From the NCBI RefSeq assembly GCF_026319365.1, contig NZ_JAPDMS010000003.1:366569-430568 (forward strand): a stretch of DNA of 64,000 bases. The letters are read 5' to 3'. This DNA comes from Methylophaga sp. OBS1. GTDB taxonomy: Bacteria > Pseudomonadota > Gammaproteobacteria > Nitrosococcales > Methylophagaceae. How positions within the stretch are numbered: the first letter of the stretch is position 1; each line of letters begins with the position of its first letter. Under the pieces are notes generated by a model. The model was not told where the DNA came from. It did not search any database and saw only the letters and a list, made by a program, of their open reading frames with translations. Below, piece by piece: positions 36,190 through 45,478 of the stretch. The translations under genes and the position numbers were made by a program.

Positions 36190-36395
36190 CCCTGCTTAAG
36201 GCTAATCATCTCGCTACGGCCTTTAAGCTCAAAGCAGAGTTTGTCTTCTTTTGCCAGCCAACCGAGTGCGCGCTGCAGGACTTTACTCTCAAGCCCGGTG
36301 TCCTTGGCAAGCTTACTGACTGATACCGCACCATTTTCTGCCAGGTAATGCCAGATTATCCCAGCAGCCGCGCCAATTGTGTCTGTCATCTTCAT
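36186..36395 (-). CDS. Small winged-helix protein (DUF2582 type)
   Basis: A 69-residue protein that is almost entirely one winged helix: helix-turn-helix ENGAVSVSKLAKDTGLESKVLQRALGWL in two blocks, then a short wing LCFELKGRSEMISL. The family is small and widespread, with no settled role; it could bind DNA. It is monocistronic or the end of a longer transcript from the malY-like gene side. Confidence 0.75.
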   Translation of the reverse strand: MKMTDTIGAAAGIIWHYLAENGAVSVSKLAKDTGLESKVLQRALGWLAKEDKLCFELKGRSEMISLKQG

Positions 36396-36473
36396 TCCTC
36401 ATTTATGTCTCCTGCATCACAGGCAGAACATTGATGATTATAGAGTGCGGCATCAAGAAAAAACGCGCTTCAA

Positions 36474-37646
36474 TCAGTGATTCAGTTCCGTAAGCGCTTG
36501 AGCCACTTTAGCCAGTGCGGCGTCGAGTTGGGCTCTGGGACAGCCCATATTCAACCGCATGAAGCCAGACCCGGTTTCTCCAAAAACATAACCCGGATTC
36601 ATTCCGACACCGGCGTTTTCAATAAAAAAACCTCGCAGCGCCTGGTTATCCAGCCCCAGTTGCCGACAATCCAGCCACAACAAGTAGGTGCCCTCCGGTT
36701 CAATCAAGTTGATACCATTCAGCTCGGTTATGATGATGTGACGAGCAGCGTTCAGCGATTGCTGCAGATAGGCCATCAAGGCGTCCAGCCACGCCTCACC
36801 ATGACGGTAAGCCGCTTCGTAGGCCGTGATACTGAACGGGTTGGCTGCGCTCACATGCCAGCTGTCAAAAACCCGATTGATCGCTTTGCGGTCCGACTTT
36901 TGCGGCACCACCAGCGAGGACAGACCCATGCCCGGGATATTGAAGGTTTTGCTGGGAGCGATAGCAGTCAGCACATTCACTGAATCAGTCAGATCGGCGA
37001 GCGGCAGGTGAGACTGACCGGGGAAGATCAAATCGGCATGGATTTCATCAGAGATGATTGTCATCTGGTAGCGCTCCGCGAGTGTCAGCAGCTCGTTTAA
37101 TTCCTGCCTTCGCCAGACGCGGCCGACCGGATTGTGCGGTGAACAGAGCAGCAGTAAACGGGCTCCGGCTTTGGCACAGTCTTCCAGATGCTCAAGGTCC
37201 ATCGCGTAATGACCATTTTCCAGTTTTAGCGGGTTCAGCACCAGATCACGGCCGGTTTCGGTCACCGCTGTGAAAAAGGGGAAATAAACCGGCGGCTGAA
37301 CAACCACCTTGTCGCCCAGTTGAGTCAGGGCTTCAATCGCTGCATGCAGAGAGGGTACAACGCCCGGACACATCATGATGTGACTGCGTTTCACCGACCA
37401 TTGGTAGCGCTGCTGACACCAGTCGATCAGCGATTGATAGACGGATTCCGGATACAGTGTATAACCGTAAACAGGGTGCTCAGCCCTGGCCACCAGCGCC
37501 TGGGTCACGGCAGGCGGGGCAGCGAAGTCCATATCCGCTACCCACATCGGCATCACATCAGCGCGGCCAAAATAAGCCTGTCTGGCATCGAACTTAAGAC
37601 TGCTGGAGCCAGTGCGATCGACTGGCGTATCAAAATCAAAGCTCAT
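36474..37646 (-). CDS. MalY/PatB-type PLP C-S lyase; likely 5-histidylcysteine sulfoxide lyase (OvoB)
   Basis: A 390-residue class I aminotransferase-fold protein of the MalY/PatB group (N-terminus FDTPVDRTGSSSLKFD). The PLP lysine is in IAPSKTFNIPGMGLSS, and SDEIHADLIFPG holds the PLP-contacting Asp/His. This group cleaves C-S bonds in cystathionine and related compounds. It lies just downstream of ovoA (96-base gap, same strand). Ovothiol synthesis needs a PLP lyase (OvoB) to cleave the sulfoxide made by OvoA, so this gene is a strong candidate; a general cystathionine beta-lyase is the alternative. Confidence 0.85.
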   Translation of the reverse strand: MSFDFDTPVDRTGSSSLKFDARQAYFGRADVMPMWVADMDFAAPPAVTQALVARAEHPVYGYTLYPESVYQSLIDWCQQRYQWSVKRSHIMMCPGVVPSLHAAIEALTQLGDKVVVQPPVYFPFFTAVTETGRDLVLNPLKLENGHYAMDLEHLEDCAKAGARLLLLCSPHNPVGRVWRRQELNELLTLAERYQMTIISDEIHADLIFPGQSHLPLADLTDSVNVLTAIAPSKTFNIPGMGLSSLVVPQKSDRKAINRVFDSWHVSAANPFSITAYEAAYRHGEAWLDALMAYLQQSLNAARHIIITELNGINLIEPEGTYLLWLDCRQLGLDNQALRGFFIENAGVGMNPGYVFGETGSGFMRLNMGCPRAQLDAALAKVAQALTELNH

Positions 37647-37742
37647 GATGTGAACCCGCTCCTGCCATTAAATAAAACATGACTGGCGAGTTTAAAGTCT
37701 TCCTGACCTGCAGAGCAATGCATCAACGTTTGAGCCGTTACG

Positions 37743-39893
37743 CTATTCGCCGCTCGGACGCCGCTGCCAGACGGTCACCTCAGACAGGGTATGCTGGAAT
37801 TTTCGACTGGTCTCACGGATGACAAAGGGTACCGATTCCGGACCACGAATCAATTCAAAATGCGGTTCCAGAATGGCTTTAAGCCCATCCAGCGTGGTGA
37901 AGCTCTCACCATCTTTTTTAAAACCGCCCAGCCACTCCGACTTGTCGGTATGTTCTTCCAACCAGGTATAGGGAGAAGCCAGCATCAGCACCCCGCCCTC
38001 GTTCAGCCTCTCATGCACACTGCGCAGGAACTGTGCGGGACGGTAAAGACGATCAATCAGGTTGGCGGCGAGGATCAGATCGTAACCACGATAAATCGGT
38101 TTCAGATTACAGGCATCCCCCTGCAGGAACTCGACTTTATCTGCGACATCTGCCAGCCCCATTGTGTCCAGGCGACGTTCTTCGTAATGCACCAGATCGC
38201 CTTCATCAGTGATGGTATAGCGAACTACGCCCTGTTGCGCCATCTGTACACCCAGATTAATCAGGCGGGCTGAGAAATCCACGCCGGTGACTTTATCGAA
38301 ATCACGTGCCAGCTCAAAACTGGCACGACCGACCGCACAGCCGATATCCAGGGCATGACCTTTCGGTTTATCTCCCATTATTTCCACGGCGAGTTCAGCC
38401 AATGTTTTGGGAAAATTGCCGACGTTAAAATAGCTATCACCATAGTGGAACTCGGCATACTGGGACAGCATCTGGTCGGTTTCGTAGTTGGAGCTATGCT
38501 GCTCGACTTCATTATCCGAGACCACATAGCGGAAACCCGCATGTTGAAAGAAATGACGGCGGAAAGCATAGCGTGAAGCCAGACGGCTTTCATTACCGCA
38601 GGAAATCCAGGAACCGCCCTTGATCAGGTTATGCTGCCCGTCGAAGGTCGGCGTGGTGAAATCATCGTAGATTGGATGCACCTTGAAACCGTCAAACGGA
38701 TAGGTCGGTGTTTCTGTCCATTGCCAGACGTTACCGATGACATCGAAGAGATCACCGTGGGCAAAATGATCCACCGGACAGGAGGAAGCGGCATAATCAA
38801 GGTGAATATTCGCCACCGCCGGCTTCTCGTCCAGTTCACTCAAGCCGGCGTGTTCGTAAATCCGGTACCACTCATCCTCGGTGGGTAGTCTGACAGCCTC
38901 CCCGGTCTGCTCAGCCTTCCAGTTACAAAACGCTTTAGCTTCATGATAGTTGACATCGACCGGCCAATTCCACGGCATATCGACCACTTCCGTCATCAGC
39001 CGCAGTTGCCAACCTTGGGCACTCTTGATCCAGAAGGTGGGATGCATGGCCTGGGTAAACTGACGCCAGGCCAGACCTTCTTCCTGCCACCAGTCATCCT
39101 GCTGATAGCCTCCAGCTTCGACAAAGGCAAGAAACTCCTGGTTACTGACCAGAAAACGGGAAGCCTGGAAATCATTGATCTCGGCCTGGTGCTGACCGTA
39201 TTCATTATCCCAGCCGTAAACCCGGTCACTGAAATCCTTGCCGATTTGTACCGTACCACCCGGGATAGTCACCAGACTGTTCTCCGGTGCTTCCCCCCTG
39301 TCTTTGAATGGACGCCAGGCAGATCTGGACTGCACCAGGTCCAGCTTCTGCTGGCGGATCAGTACCGAGGAGGTTTCCAGATGAATCTGCTCATGCTCAA
39401 TGCCCATCAGGATGGCCCACCAAGGGTTCTCCCAATCAATCGGCAATTTTAACGGCGCTTTCTGAATCACTCTGTTGATCATCGCCTTGACCTGCTGGCG
39501 ATAGGCAGTGACTTCCTCGACTGCAGGCCACTCGTAGTGATCTTCGTTCAGATCATCCCAGCTCATTTCATCCACGCCGACAGCAAACATGGATTCAAAT
39601 TTGGGGTTGATACGTTTATCGATCAGGCCTGCCAACAGCATTTTGTTAACAAAAAAGGTAGCGGTATGACCGTAGTAGAAAATCAGCGGATGACGCAGCG
39701 GAATCGATTTACGGTAAAAAGCTTCGTCAGACTTGAGCGTGTCGAACAGAGACTCGTAGCGTTCGAAGTTGAAATTAAAGTAGGCTGCGATTTCGCGACG
39801 TTTTGCGGCGGGATCATCGCCGTCGAGCAGTGGTGTTCTCAAAAAACCCTGCTCAGCCGTCGCGCTTTTCTTAAGGGTGCTTTCAGCTGTCAT
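37743..39893 (-). CDS. ovoA: 5-histidylcysteine sulfoxide synthase / ovothiol methyltransferase
   Basis: A 716-residue non-haem iron enzyme that joins cysteine to histidine at C5 with a sulfoxide, the first step of ovothiol synthesis. The N-terminal DinB-like domain carries the iron motif HEQIHLE (HxxxHxE, near 165-175). The FGE-sulfatase-like domain spans about 205-450 (LPTEDEWYRIYEHAGL, GNVWQWTETP, GGSWISCGNESRLASRYAFR). The C-terminal SAM methyltransferase domain (ALDIGCAVGRASFELA near 520) methylates the product to ovothiol. This full three-domain layout separates OvoA from EgtB. Confidence 0.95.
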   Translation of the reverse strand: MTAESTLKKSATAEQGFLRTPLLDGDDPAAKRREIAAYFNFNFERYESLFDTLKSDEAFYRKSIPLRHPLIFYYGHTATFFVNKMLLAGLIDKRINPKFESMFAVGVDEMSWDDLNEDHYEWPAVEEVTAYRQQVKAMINRVIQKAPLKLPIDWENPWWAILMGIEHEQIHLETSSVLIRQQKLDLVQSRSAWRPFKDRGEAPENSLVTIPGGTVQIGKDFSDRVYGWDNEYGQHQAEINDFQASRFLVSNQEFLAFVEAGGYQQDDWWQEEGLAWRQFTQAMHPTFWIKSAQGWQLRLMTEVVDMPWNWPVDVNYHEAKAFCNWKAEQTGEAVRLPTEDEWYRIYEHAGLSELDEKPAVANIHLDYAASSCPVDHFAHGDLFDVIGNVWQWTETPTYPFDGFKVHPIYDDFTTPTFDGQHNLIKGGSWISCGNESRLASRYAFRRHFFQHAGFRYVVSDNEVEQHSSNYETDQMLSQYAEFHYGDSYFNVGNFPKTLAELAVEIMGDKPKGHALDIGCAVGRASFELARDFDKVTGVDFSARLINLGVQMAQQGVVRYTITDEGDLVHYEERRLDTMGLADVADKVEFLQGDACNLKPIYRGYDLILAANLIDRLYRPAQFLRSVHERLNEGGVLMLASPYTWLEEHTDKSEWLGGFKKDGESFTTLDGLKAILEPHFELIRGPESVPFVIRETSRKFQHTLSEVTVWQRRPSGE

Positions 39894-39976
39894 GCTCCTA
39901 CTCCGTTGTGACTTTGGATGAGTCGTTATGACTAGTGAAGCGTGAAATTGTTGCGAAAAGATGGCCGGGCTGTCGC

Positions 39977-40552
39977 TTAGCGGTCAATCTGATGCGCCAA
40001 CCAGGCTGTTTTGGCCGACAATTCCAGCGAACAACTCCATTTATACGCGAGATTGATCGTTTCTGCACAGGCATAAACACCATGGCCGGCAACCACAGTG
40101 ACTTTATAATCTTTGAGATTGGCGGCGACCAGCGCCGGCGATTTGGCGACATAATCCTGATAGGGAATGGTCACAACCGGTACCCGGGGAAAGTACAATT
40201 GCCCCTCAAAATCGACCGGCACAAAGTCCTGCCCTTTCAAGGTCAATGCCACTGTATGCGGTCCATGACTGTGCAACACGGCGCGGGCCTGCGCATTCTG
40301 CCGGTAGACTTCAATATGCAAGGGCGCATCCAATGAAGCACCCTCCTCGCGACTGCCGTCAATATGGCAACGGACCAGATCTTCAGGCTTCAGCGTGTCG
40401 GCACAACAACCGCTGGGGGTCACCCAGATTTCATCGTGCCAGCGCAGCGACGCATTACCGCTGTGAGAGTCATTGCAACCAAACTGGCGCAGCCACTGAT
40501 AATGCTGCACCAGTGCCTGCTTGAGCTGATTCAGATCAGCTTGTCTCGGCAT
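39977..40552 (-). CDS. Class II aldolase/adducin-family protein
   Basis: A 191-residue protein with the class II aldolase fold. The N-terminal GNASLRWHDEIWVTPSG block is the substrate/phosphate site, and HSHGPHTVAL supplies two zinc-binding histidines with a third expected in VAGHGVYACAE. Family members include fuculose-phosphate aldolase, ribulose-phosphate epimerase and MtnB; substrate cannot be told here. The ATG at 40552 lies inside the end of the TPR gene (overlap 17 bases), so it is the last member of the TonB2 transcript or coupled to it. Confidence 0.8.
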   Translation of the reverse strand: MPRQADLNQLKQALVQHYQWLRQFGCNDSHSGNASLRWHDEIWVTPSGCCADTLKPEDLVRCHIDGSREEGASLDAPLHIEVYRQNAQARAVLHSHGPHTVALTLKGQDFVPVDFEGQLYFPRVPVVTIPYQDYVAKSPALVAANLKDYKVTVVAGHGVYACAETINLAYKWSCSLELSAKTAWLAHQIDR

Positions 40553-41756
40553 TATTTTGTCTCTGAAGGATATCATCGATGTGGCGTAGCCACTGCCCTG
40601 CCTGACTTGACTGACTTTCAAAGGCCATCGCCCGACTGAAAGCCGCTTTGGCCTGCTCCAACTGGTCCAGGTGGAAGTAACTGGTACCCAGCAATAACTG
40701 TGCACGCCCTTTGTTATTGCCCTGCAAGGACCCCACCACCGGACTCAGGGTATCAATCACCTGCTGCCAGTCTTCAGTGGCTAGGTAAACCTGGGCCAGT
40801 TTCAGGTGGGTTTTGCCGCTGTTGTCTTTCGACAGCATTTGTTTCAGCGTTTCTGCCGCCAATGCGTCTTCACGGGCTGCCATCCAACTATCAGCCAGCT
40901 TCTCCAGATGCTTGAAGTCAGACGGAATCACACCCTCATTCATCGCTCTTTCCAGCAGTTTGCCGGATTTGTAGGGCACACGCAGGTAACGATACATATC
41001 GGCCAGATTGACTAGGGTTTTGGGATCGCCCAGATCCAGTCTGTCAGCCAGCATACGCACGGCGAGAGAAGTGAATTCTTTCTCCTGTTGCTGGTACAGG
41101 GCGGCCAGTTGATCCCAGTATATTTTGCGGTGCGGGTAGCGGGTAATGAGAATTTCCAGCACATTGATCGCTGACTTATATTGATTCAGCGACATATGCG
41201 CAGACAATTGCAGTCGATACCAGTCTTCCTTGGGATCACGATCGTTTTTAATCGCAGTGCGGATATGTTCGATGACTTTACTGAAATTCTCGACCCGGTA
41301 ATAAGCGGTGGCTAACAACACATAGACGCTATTGTCAGCCTGCCCCTCACTGGCAAGCCATTGTTCCATCAGGGCAATGCCTTTACTGTACTGTCCGTCA
41401 GCGATCAGAATCTGAGCCAGGTTGTAACGCAGGTTGTGGGTCACATCCTCAGGCAACGCATCGGCATCCAGCGCTTCCTGAAAGGCAGCAGCAGCCCGAT
41501 CATACTGTGCCTGTTCCGAATGCAGGTAGCCGATTGTTTGTTGTACAACGGCACGGTCATAACTGCCTGCCTCTGTCTGGGCCAGCAACTCATTGAGACG
41601 TCGTCCAGCCTCGCCGAATTGTGTCTGCTCCATCAATTCCTGTGCTTTACTCAGCGCTTCATAGGTCTTCTGGGTCAGTAAATACTCCTCATCCTGTGCC
41701 AGCACTGGTGGCACACTCAGACTCAGCAACAACAATGTGGTAAGCAATTTTCTCAT
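40536..41756 (-). CDS. Periplasmic TPR-repeat protein of the TonB2 cluster
   Basis: A 406-residue protein with a signal peptide (LTTLLLLSLSVPPVLA) and TPR-like helical repeats across about 30-400. It overlaps the TonB gene by 4 bases. A TPR protein is a regular member of Vibrio/Shewanella TonB2 clusters, where it is thought to act in the periplasm with TonB. No enzymatic motif is visible. Confidence 0.85.
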   Translation of the reverse strand: MRKLLTTLLLLSLSVPPVLAQDEEYLLTQKTYEALSKAQELMEQTQFGEAGRRLNELLAQTEAGSYDRAVVQQTIGYLHSEQAQYDRAAAAFQEALDADALPEDVTHNLRYNLAQILIADGQYSKGIALMEQWLASEGQADNSVYVLLATAYYRVENFSKVIEHIRTAIKNDRDPKEDWYRLQLSAHMSLNQYKSAINVLEILITRYPHRKIYWDQLAALYQQQEKEFTSLAVRMLADRLDLGDPKTLVNLADMYRYLRVPYKSGKLLERAMNEGVIPSDFKHLEKLADSWMAAREDALAAETLKQMLSKDNSGKTHLKLAQVYLATEDWQQVIDTLSPVVGSLQGNNKGRAQLLLGTSYFHLDQLEQAKAAFSRAMAFESQSSQAGQWLRHIDDILQRQNNAETS

Positions 41757-42418
41757 CGTGACAGTTTGAACTCGATTTCCTGGGTCGCTTGTCTTTCCAC
41801 CGGCTGACCTTCCACCAGTTTAGGTTTGAATTTCCATTTCAGTACAGCTTCAATGGCTTCATCATTGAAGACGTTAGAGGGTTGTGCCCTGACAACTTTT
41901 GCATCACGAACCGTACCATCTTTGGTGATAATGAACTGTACCGTCACCACCCCTTCAATGCCGCGTCTGGCAGCCACACGCGGGTATTGCGGTGGTATCC
42001 GCACCAGTGGCATCACCTCATTATCGATGATGGGCCCCTCTACCGGTACCGGCGCCGGGGCTGGTGCTGCTTTCGGTGCCTCGGCAAAATCTCCCAGATA
42101 AGGACCGCCAGTGATGTCCATCGGCACATCAATGCGTGGCATATCCATCTGTGGCGTATCCGGTTGAGGCCGGTCAGTCTGTGGTGCCGGCGTTTCCGGT
42201 GGCGGTGGTGGCTCTTCAGGTGGAGGCGGCTTTTTTGGCAGTTCGCGTTGTTTGGTTTCCGGCTGCGTCTCTTCCTGTTTAATACGGACAAAATCAAGCA
42301 GGCGGATCTCTTCAGTCAGTTGCTTGTCGACTTCCTTGTTGCTGATCATGTGCTGCATCAGCACAAACAGGCCGAAGTTCACCAGCAGCGCCAGAATAAT
42401 GCCTATCGCCAGTCTCAT
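41753..42418 (-). CDS. tonB: TonB family protein (TonB2 type)
   Basis: A 221-residue energy transducer. One N-terminal helix (IGIILALLVNFGLFVLM), a Pro/Glu-rich spacer (KPPPPEEPPPPPETPAP near 65-80) and the C-terminal TonB domain (about 135-221) with RIPPQYPRVAARRGIEGVV and VLKWKFKPKLVEGQP. It spans from the inner membrane to outer-membrane receptors. It is shorter than E. coli TonB, as is usual for TonB2. Confidence 0.93.
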   Translation of the reverse strand: MRLAIGIILALLVNFGLFVLMQHMISNKEVDKQLTEEIRLLDFVRIKQEETQPETKQRELPKKPPPPEEPPPPPETPAPQTDRPQPDTPQMDMPRIDVPMDITGGPYLGDFAEAPKAAPAPAPVPVEGPIIDNEVMPLVRIPPQYPRVAARRGIEGVVTVQFIITKDGTVRDAKVVRAQPSNVFNDEAIEAVLKWKFKPKLVEGQPVERQATQEIEFKLSR

Positions 42419-42427
42419 AAAAAGCGT

Positions 42428-42835
42428 TTAATCCCGTTCGGCTGCAATCGATACGTTAGAAACACCGGCCAGCCTTGCCTGATCCATGACCTCAATCAGA
42501 AGACCGGTTTTGGCTTCTTCGTCGGCAAGAATAATGACCGAGCCTTCCGGATTTTCAGCATGCATGCGCTCGACATTGGCACGAACTGCACGACGATCAA
42601 TCTGACGCTTGTCCATCCAGATTTCATCATTGGCTCTGATTGAAATCAGAATGTTGGCCCGTTCTTTCTTGACCGCTGTTTTCGCCGTAGGCCGGTTCAC
42701 ATCAACGCCGGTCTCCTTGACAAAAGAGGTGGTGACAATAAAGAAAATCAGCAGTATGAACACCATATCAATCAACGGCGTCATATTGATGTCTGCAATG
42801 CCACCGCTTTGTCTGCGGGAGTGTCGGTTTCTCAT
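42428..42835 (-). CDS. exbD: Biopolymer transport protein ExbD
   Basis: A 135-residue inner-membrane protein with one N-terminal helix following the signature GGIADINMTPLIDMVFILLI; the membrane aspartate that takes part in proton flow is in PLIDMVF. The periplasmic domain has VIILADEEAKTG. It pairs with the adjacent ExbB. Confidence 0.94.
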   Translation of the reverse strand: MRNRHSRRQSGGIADINMTPLIDMVFILLIFFIVTTSFVKETGVDVNRPTAKTAVKKERANILISIRANDEIWMDKRQIDRRAVRANVERMHAENPEGSVIILADEEAKTGLLIEVMDQARLAGVSNVSIAAERD

Positions 42836-42844
42836 CTCTAGTTC

Positions 42845-43369
42845 CTAATCTCTTCGCAAAGCATCGGCCACGTTGTCGACCTCACGTGATACCCGCTGGC
42901 TCAGTTGAGTGCTGAAATACAGGCCGGACAGGGCCGTCAGCAGCCCGCCCATCGTGGTGATCAAAGCGACTGAAATACCACCGGCCATGCCCCGGGTATT
43001 GCCGGTTCCGAATACGGTCATGACATCAAAGGTCTGGATCATACCGTTGACCGTACCCAGCAGCCCCAGCATCGGTAGCGCCACAGTCAGGGTTTTAATT
43101 GACATCAGATAACGCGACAGCGCTATTCGGCTTTCGGCAATCATGCCCTGGCGGATTTGATACGCATACCAACTGGTGCGGTCGCGACGCTCCTGCCATT
43201 CCCTAATCAAGTGCTTGACCTGTTTGGGATGCTGAAAATACACGTAGATATAACGTTCTATAATCAGCGACCACATCAGAATCGATGCCAGCAGAATAAT
43301 CCACAGCACAAAACCGCCGCTTTCCATCAGCAGCTGTATCTGAAACAGGCCGTTAGTCAGACTGTCCAT
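42845..43369 (-). CDS. exbB: ExbB/TolQ proton channel (small ExbB2)
   Basis: A 174-residue membrane protein with three helices: FVLWIILLASILMWSLIIERY near the start, then LTVALPMLGLLGTVNGMI and GISVALITTMGGLLTALSGLYF. The ExbB signature is in the last two. The start at ATG 43369 overlaps the end of the preceding gene by 17 bases, and an upstream ATG at 43414 lies deeper in it. It forms the proton channel with ExbD that drives TonB. Confidence 0.9.
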   Translation of the reverse strand: MDSLTNGLFQIQLLMESGGFVLWIILLASILMWSLIIERYIYVYFQHPKQVKHLIREWQERRDRTSWYAYQIRQGMIAESRIALSRYLMSIKTLTVALPMLGLLGTVNGMIQTFDVMTVFGTGNTRGMAGGISVALITTMGGLLTALSGLYFSTQLSQRVSREVDNVADALRRD

Positions 43370-44708
43370 TCTGTGTTTCCGCGTTGCGGGCCACGATCGA
43401 AGCACTTTCCTCATCCAGAATCTGGATCAGGCGATTGGATTTGCTCGACAGGCCACTGTGAATCAACAGTAACGGGATAGCCACTGCAAGGCCCAGTTCC
43501 GTCGTCACCAGTGCCTGGGAAATGCCACCGGACATCAATTTCGGATCACCGGTCCCGAACAGGGTGATGGACTGGAAGGTTTCGATCATGCCTGAAACGG
43601 TACCCAGGAGACCCAGCATCGGCGCAATGGCGGCCAGAATTGCCAGGGTGATCAGCCCCCTTTCCAACTTGGGCATTTCTCTCAGGATGGCCTCATCCAG
43701 TTTGAGCTGCAGGGTTTCGACATCCTGTGCCAGTTTGTCGTTGTAAACCGACAGAATCCGACCCAGTGGGTTTTTCTGGCTAATCTCTTTCTGTTTCTGT
43801 TGTTTAGCGACACCACTACCCGCCCGCTGCAAGGACAGGAACTGCAACATCGCGACCAGCAGACCCACTGCGCCCAGAACCAGGATAATGTAACCAATCC
43901 AGCCACCTTGTTCGATGCGCTCTTTCAGGGTTGGGGTCTGCACCAGCAGCGCCATTATGGCGCCACGCGTAGGATCGACTACCGCTGGCATCAATTCTCC
44001 GGCCTCCGCATCGGCAAACTCCGTCATCAGCTCTCGGAGGCGGTCGACCGGTTGTCTAGCCAGTTCCACCAGATTGCCGGTTTCAGACAGATAACGCAGA
44101 AATTTACCCTCACTGAAAGCGGTAAACACACCAACACGGGTAACTGTCTGTTCCGCCACTTCACCGGTCACCGTGATCACCGGTGCCTGAAACTGCTTCA
44201 CCTTACCGGAAGCGGTCATTTCTTCCTGCAGAGTCAGCCATAGTTGACGCAACTCGTCGATAGTGGGTTGCTGCTTGCTTTCACTCAATTGCGCCAGAAA
44301 ATCCAGACGTTCTTTGCGTGTTACTGAGGTCATTGAACTTTGCAGCACACTATTGCTGTCGCTGGCAATTTGACGCACTGTACCAAACAGTTCACCCAGA
44401 GAGCCGGATTTTTCGTCCAGTAACGCCTGCTGTTCTGCCAGCGTCTGCTCCAGTTCGTTAAAGGAGGAGTTCAACCGCTGGGTGCGCTGCTCTTCTGCTC
44501 TCAGTTGCTGACGCGCCTGTTCCAGCAGGCGCGCCTGCTCGTCATGAGCCTCAACAAACTCGGCTTCACGCAATTTATTCTGTTGCTGCTCCAGTACCCG
44601 GTCACGTTTCACCTGCTCCAGCAGTTCATCCAGGTTGGCTGGTTTCTCCTGTGCTGCCAGTGGCAAGCTCAGCCCCAGCATCAGGATCAGGGAGATTAAA
44701 GATTTCAT
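43353..44708 (-). CDS. Large ExbB-like protein with a coiled-coil domain (TtpC type)
   Basis: A 451-residue protein with a signal peptide, a long periplasmic coiled-coil stretch (about 25-150, rich in Glu, Gln and Leu), a second periplasmic part, and C-terminal MotA/TolQ/ExbB helices (about 270-440) with GLLGTVSGMIETFQ and GGISQALVTTELGLAVAIPLL. This matches TtpC of the Vibrio TonB2 system, an extra ExbB-like partner needed for activity. It overlaps the DUF3450 gene by 4 bases. Confidence 0.9.
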   Translation of the reverse strand: MKSLISLILMLGLSLPLAAQEKPANLDELLEQVKRDRVLEQQQNKLREAEFVEAHDEQARLLEQARQQLRAEEQRTQRLNSSFNELEQTLAEQQALLDEKSGSLGELFGTVRQIASDSNSVLQSSMTSVTRKERLDFLAQLSESKQQPTIDELRQLWLTLQEEMTASGKVKQFQAPVITVTGEVAEQTVTRVGVFTAFSEGKFLRYLSETGNLVELARQPVDRLRELMTEFADAEAGELMPAVVDPTRGAIMALLVQTPTLKERIEQGGWIGYIILVLGAVGLLVAMLQFLSLQRAGSGVAKQQKQKEISQKNPLGRILSVYNDKLAQDVETLQLKLDEAILREMPKLERGLITLAILAAIAPMLGLLGTVSGMIETFQSITLFGTGDPKLMSGGISQALVTTELGLAVAIPLLLIHSGLSSKSNRLIQILDEESASIVARNAETQNGQSD

Positions 44709-45478
44709 TGTTCACCTCCCGATGCTTTCAGCGGCAGCACCATCAAATCCGGTGGTAGTTGTTTGCGAGCGACTTTCAGGCCATCCGCAATGGGTTGCAG
44801 ATAATTATCAGGTAAAGTCTGCCATTGGCCGGACTCGGTATCCCAGACTCCAGCCTCACGACCGTCCAGAGTAAGATAGTAGAGATTGACGCGACCAATT
44901 CTGAGGAAGTCGACCGTGCGGTTATCACCTTCCTTGTTCAGATCCGCCTGATAAGCCTCGATGGTACGACCATACTCGGTTTCCACCTGATAGGCTTCCA
45001 TGATGCGACGGTATTTTTCTGAGAGAGAAACGTCAGCGCGGCCCATCATGGTTTTCAGCGCAACGAGACGGTCGTTGCGTTCCTGTTGCAGGAAGGGAAT
45101 GTCCAGTGTGACGAACTGTTCCAGCACCTCAATCATTTTACTCATTAACGGCACGATATCGCGCTGTGTGGTCTCGATGTTCTGTAACTGCAGACTGATC
45201 GAATCCAGTTCGTTTCGTTGTGAGCTGACCAGTTGTTCCAATTGGTCGTTGTAGGTTTTCAGACTCTGGGTTTGACGCAGGATATCGCGATACTGCGCCA
45301 GCATGTCCGTGGTTTCATCGTCCAGGTTATCGATCGTTTCCTGTGATTCCTGTGCGGCGATATCTGTATCGACTTGCGTGTCGATAGCGTCCTCAAGAGC
45401 ACCAGCGCCCGCTGTCAGCGGTAGCGTCAACATTAACGCCAGAGGCCAGCCCCGTCTTATCGTCTGCTTTAATTGCAT
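44705..45478 (-). CDS. DUF3450 periplasmic coiled-coil protein of the TonB2 cluster
   Basis: A 257-residue protein starting at ATG 45478 (MQLKQTIRRGWPLALMLTL), with a signal peptide cut near AGA-GALEDA. Residues 30-150 look like coiled coil. The DUF3450 ending has RIGRVNLYYLTLDGREAGVWD. This family is the regular first gene of Vibrio/Shewanella TonB2 clusters, and here it heads six genes. An ATG at 45514 gives a less convincing signal. Confidence 0.88.
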   Translation of the reverse strand: MQLKQTIRRGWPLALMLTLPLTAGAGALEDAIDTQVDTDIAAQESQETIDNLDDETTDMLAQYRDILRQTQSLKTYNDQLEQLVSSQRNELDSISLQLQNIETTQRDIVPLMSKMIEVLEQFVTLDIPFLQQERNDRLVALKTMMGRADVSLSEKYRRIMEAYQVETEYGRTIEAYQADLNKEGDNRTVDFLRIGRVNLYYLTLDGREAGVWDTESGQWQTLPDNYLQPIADGLKVARKQLPPDLMVLPLKASGGEQ

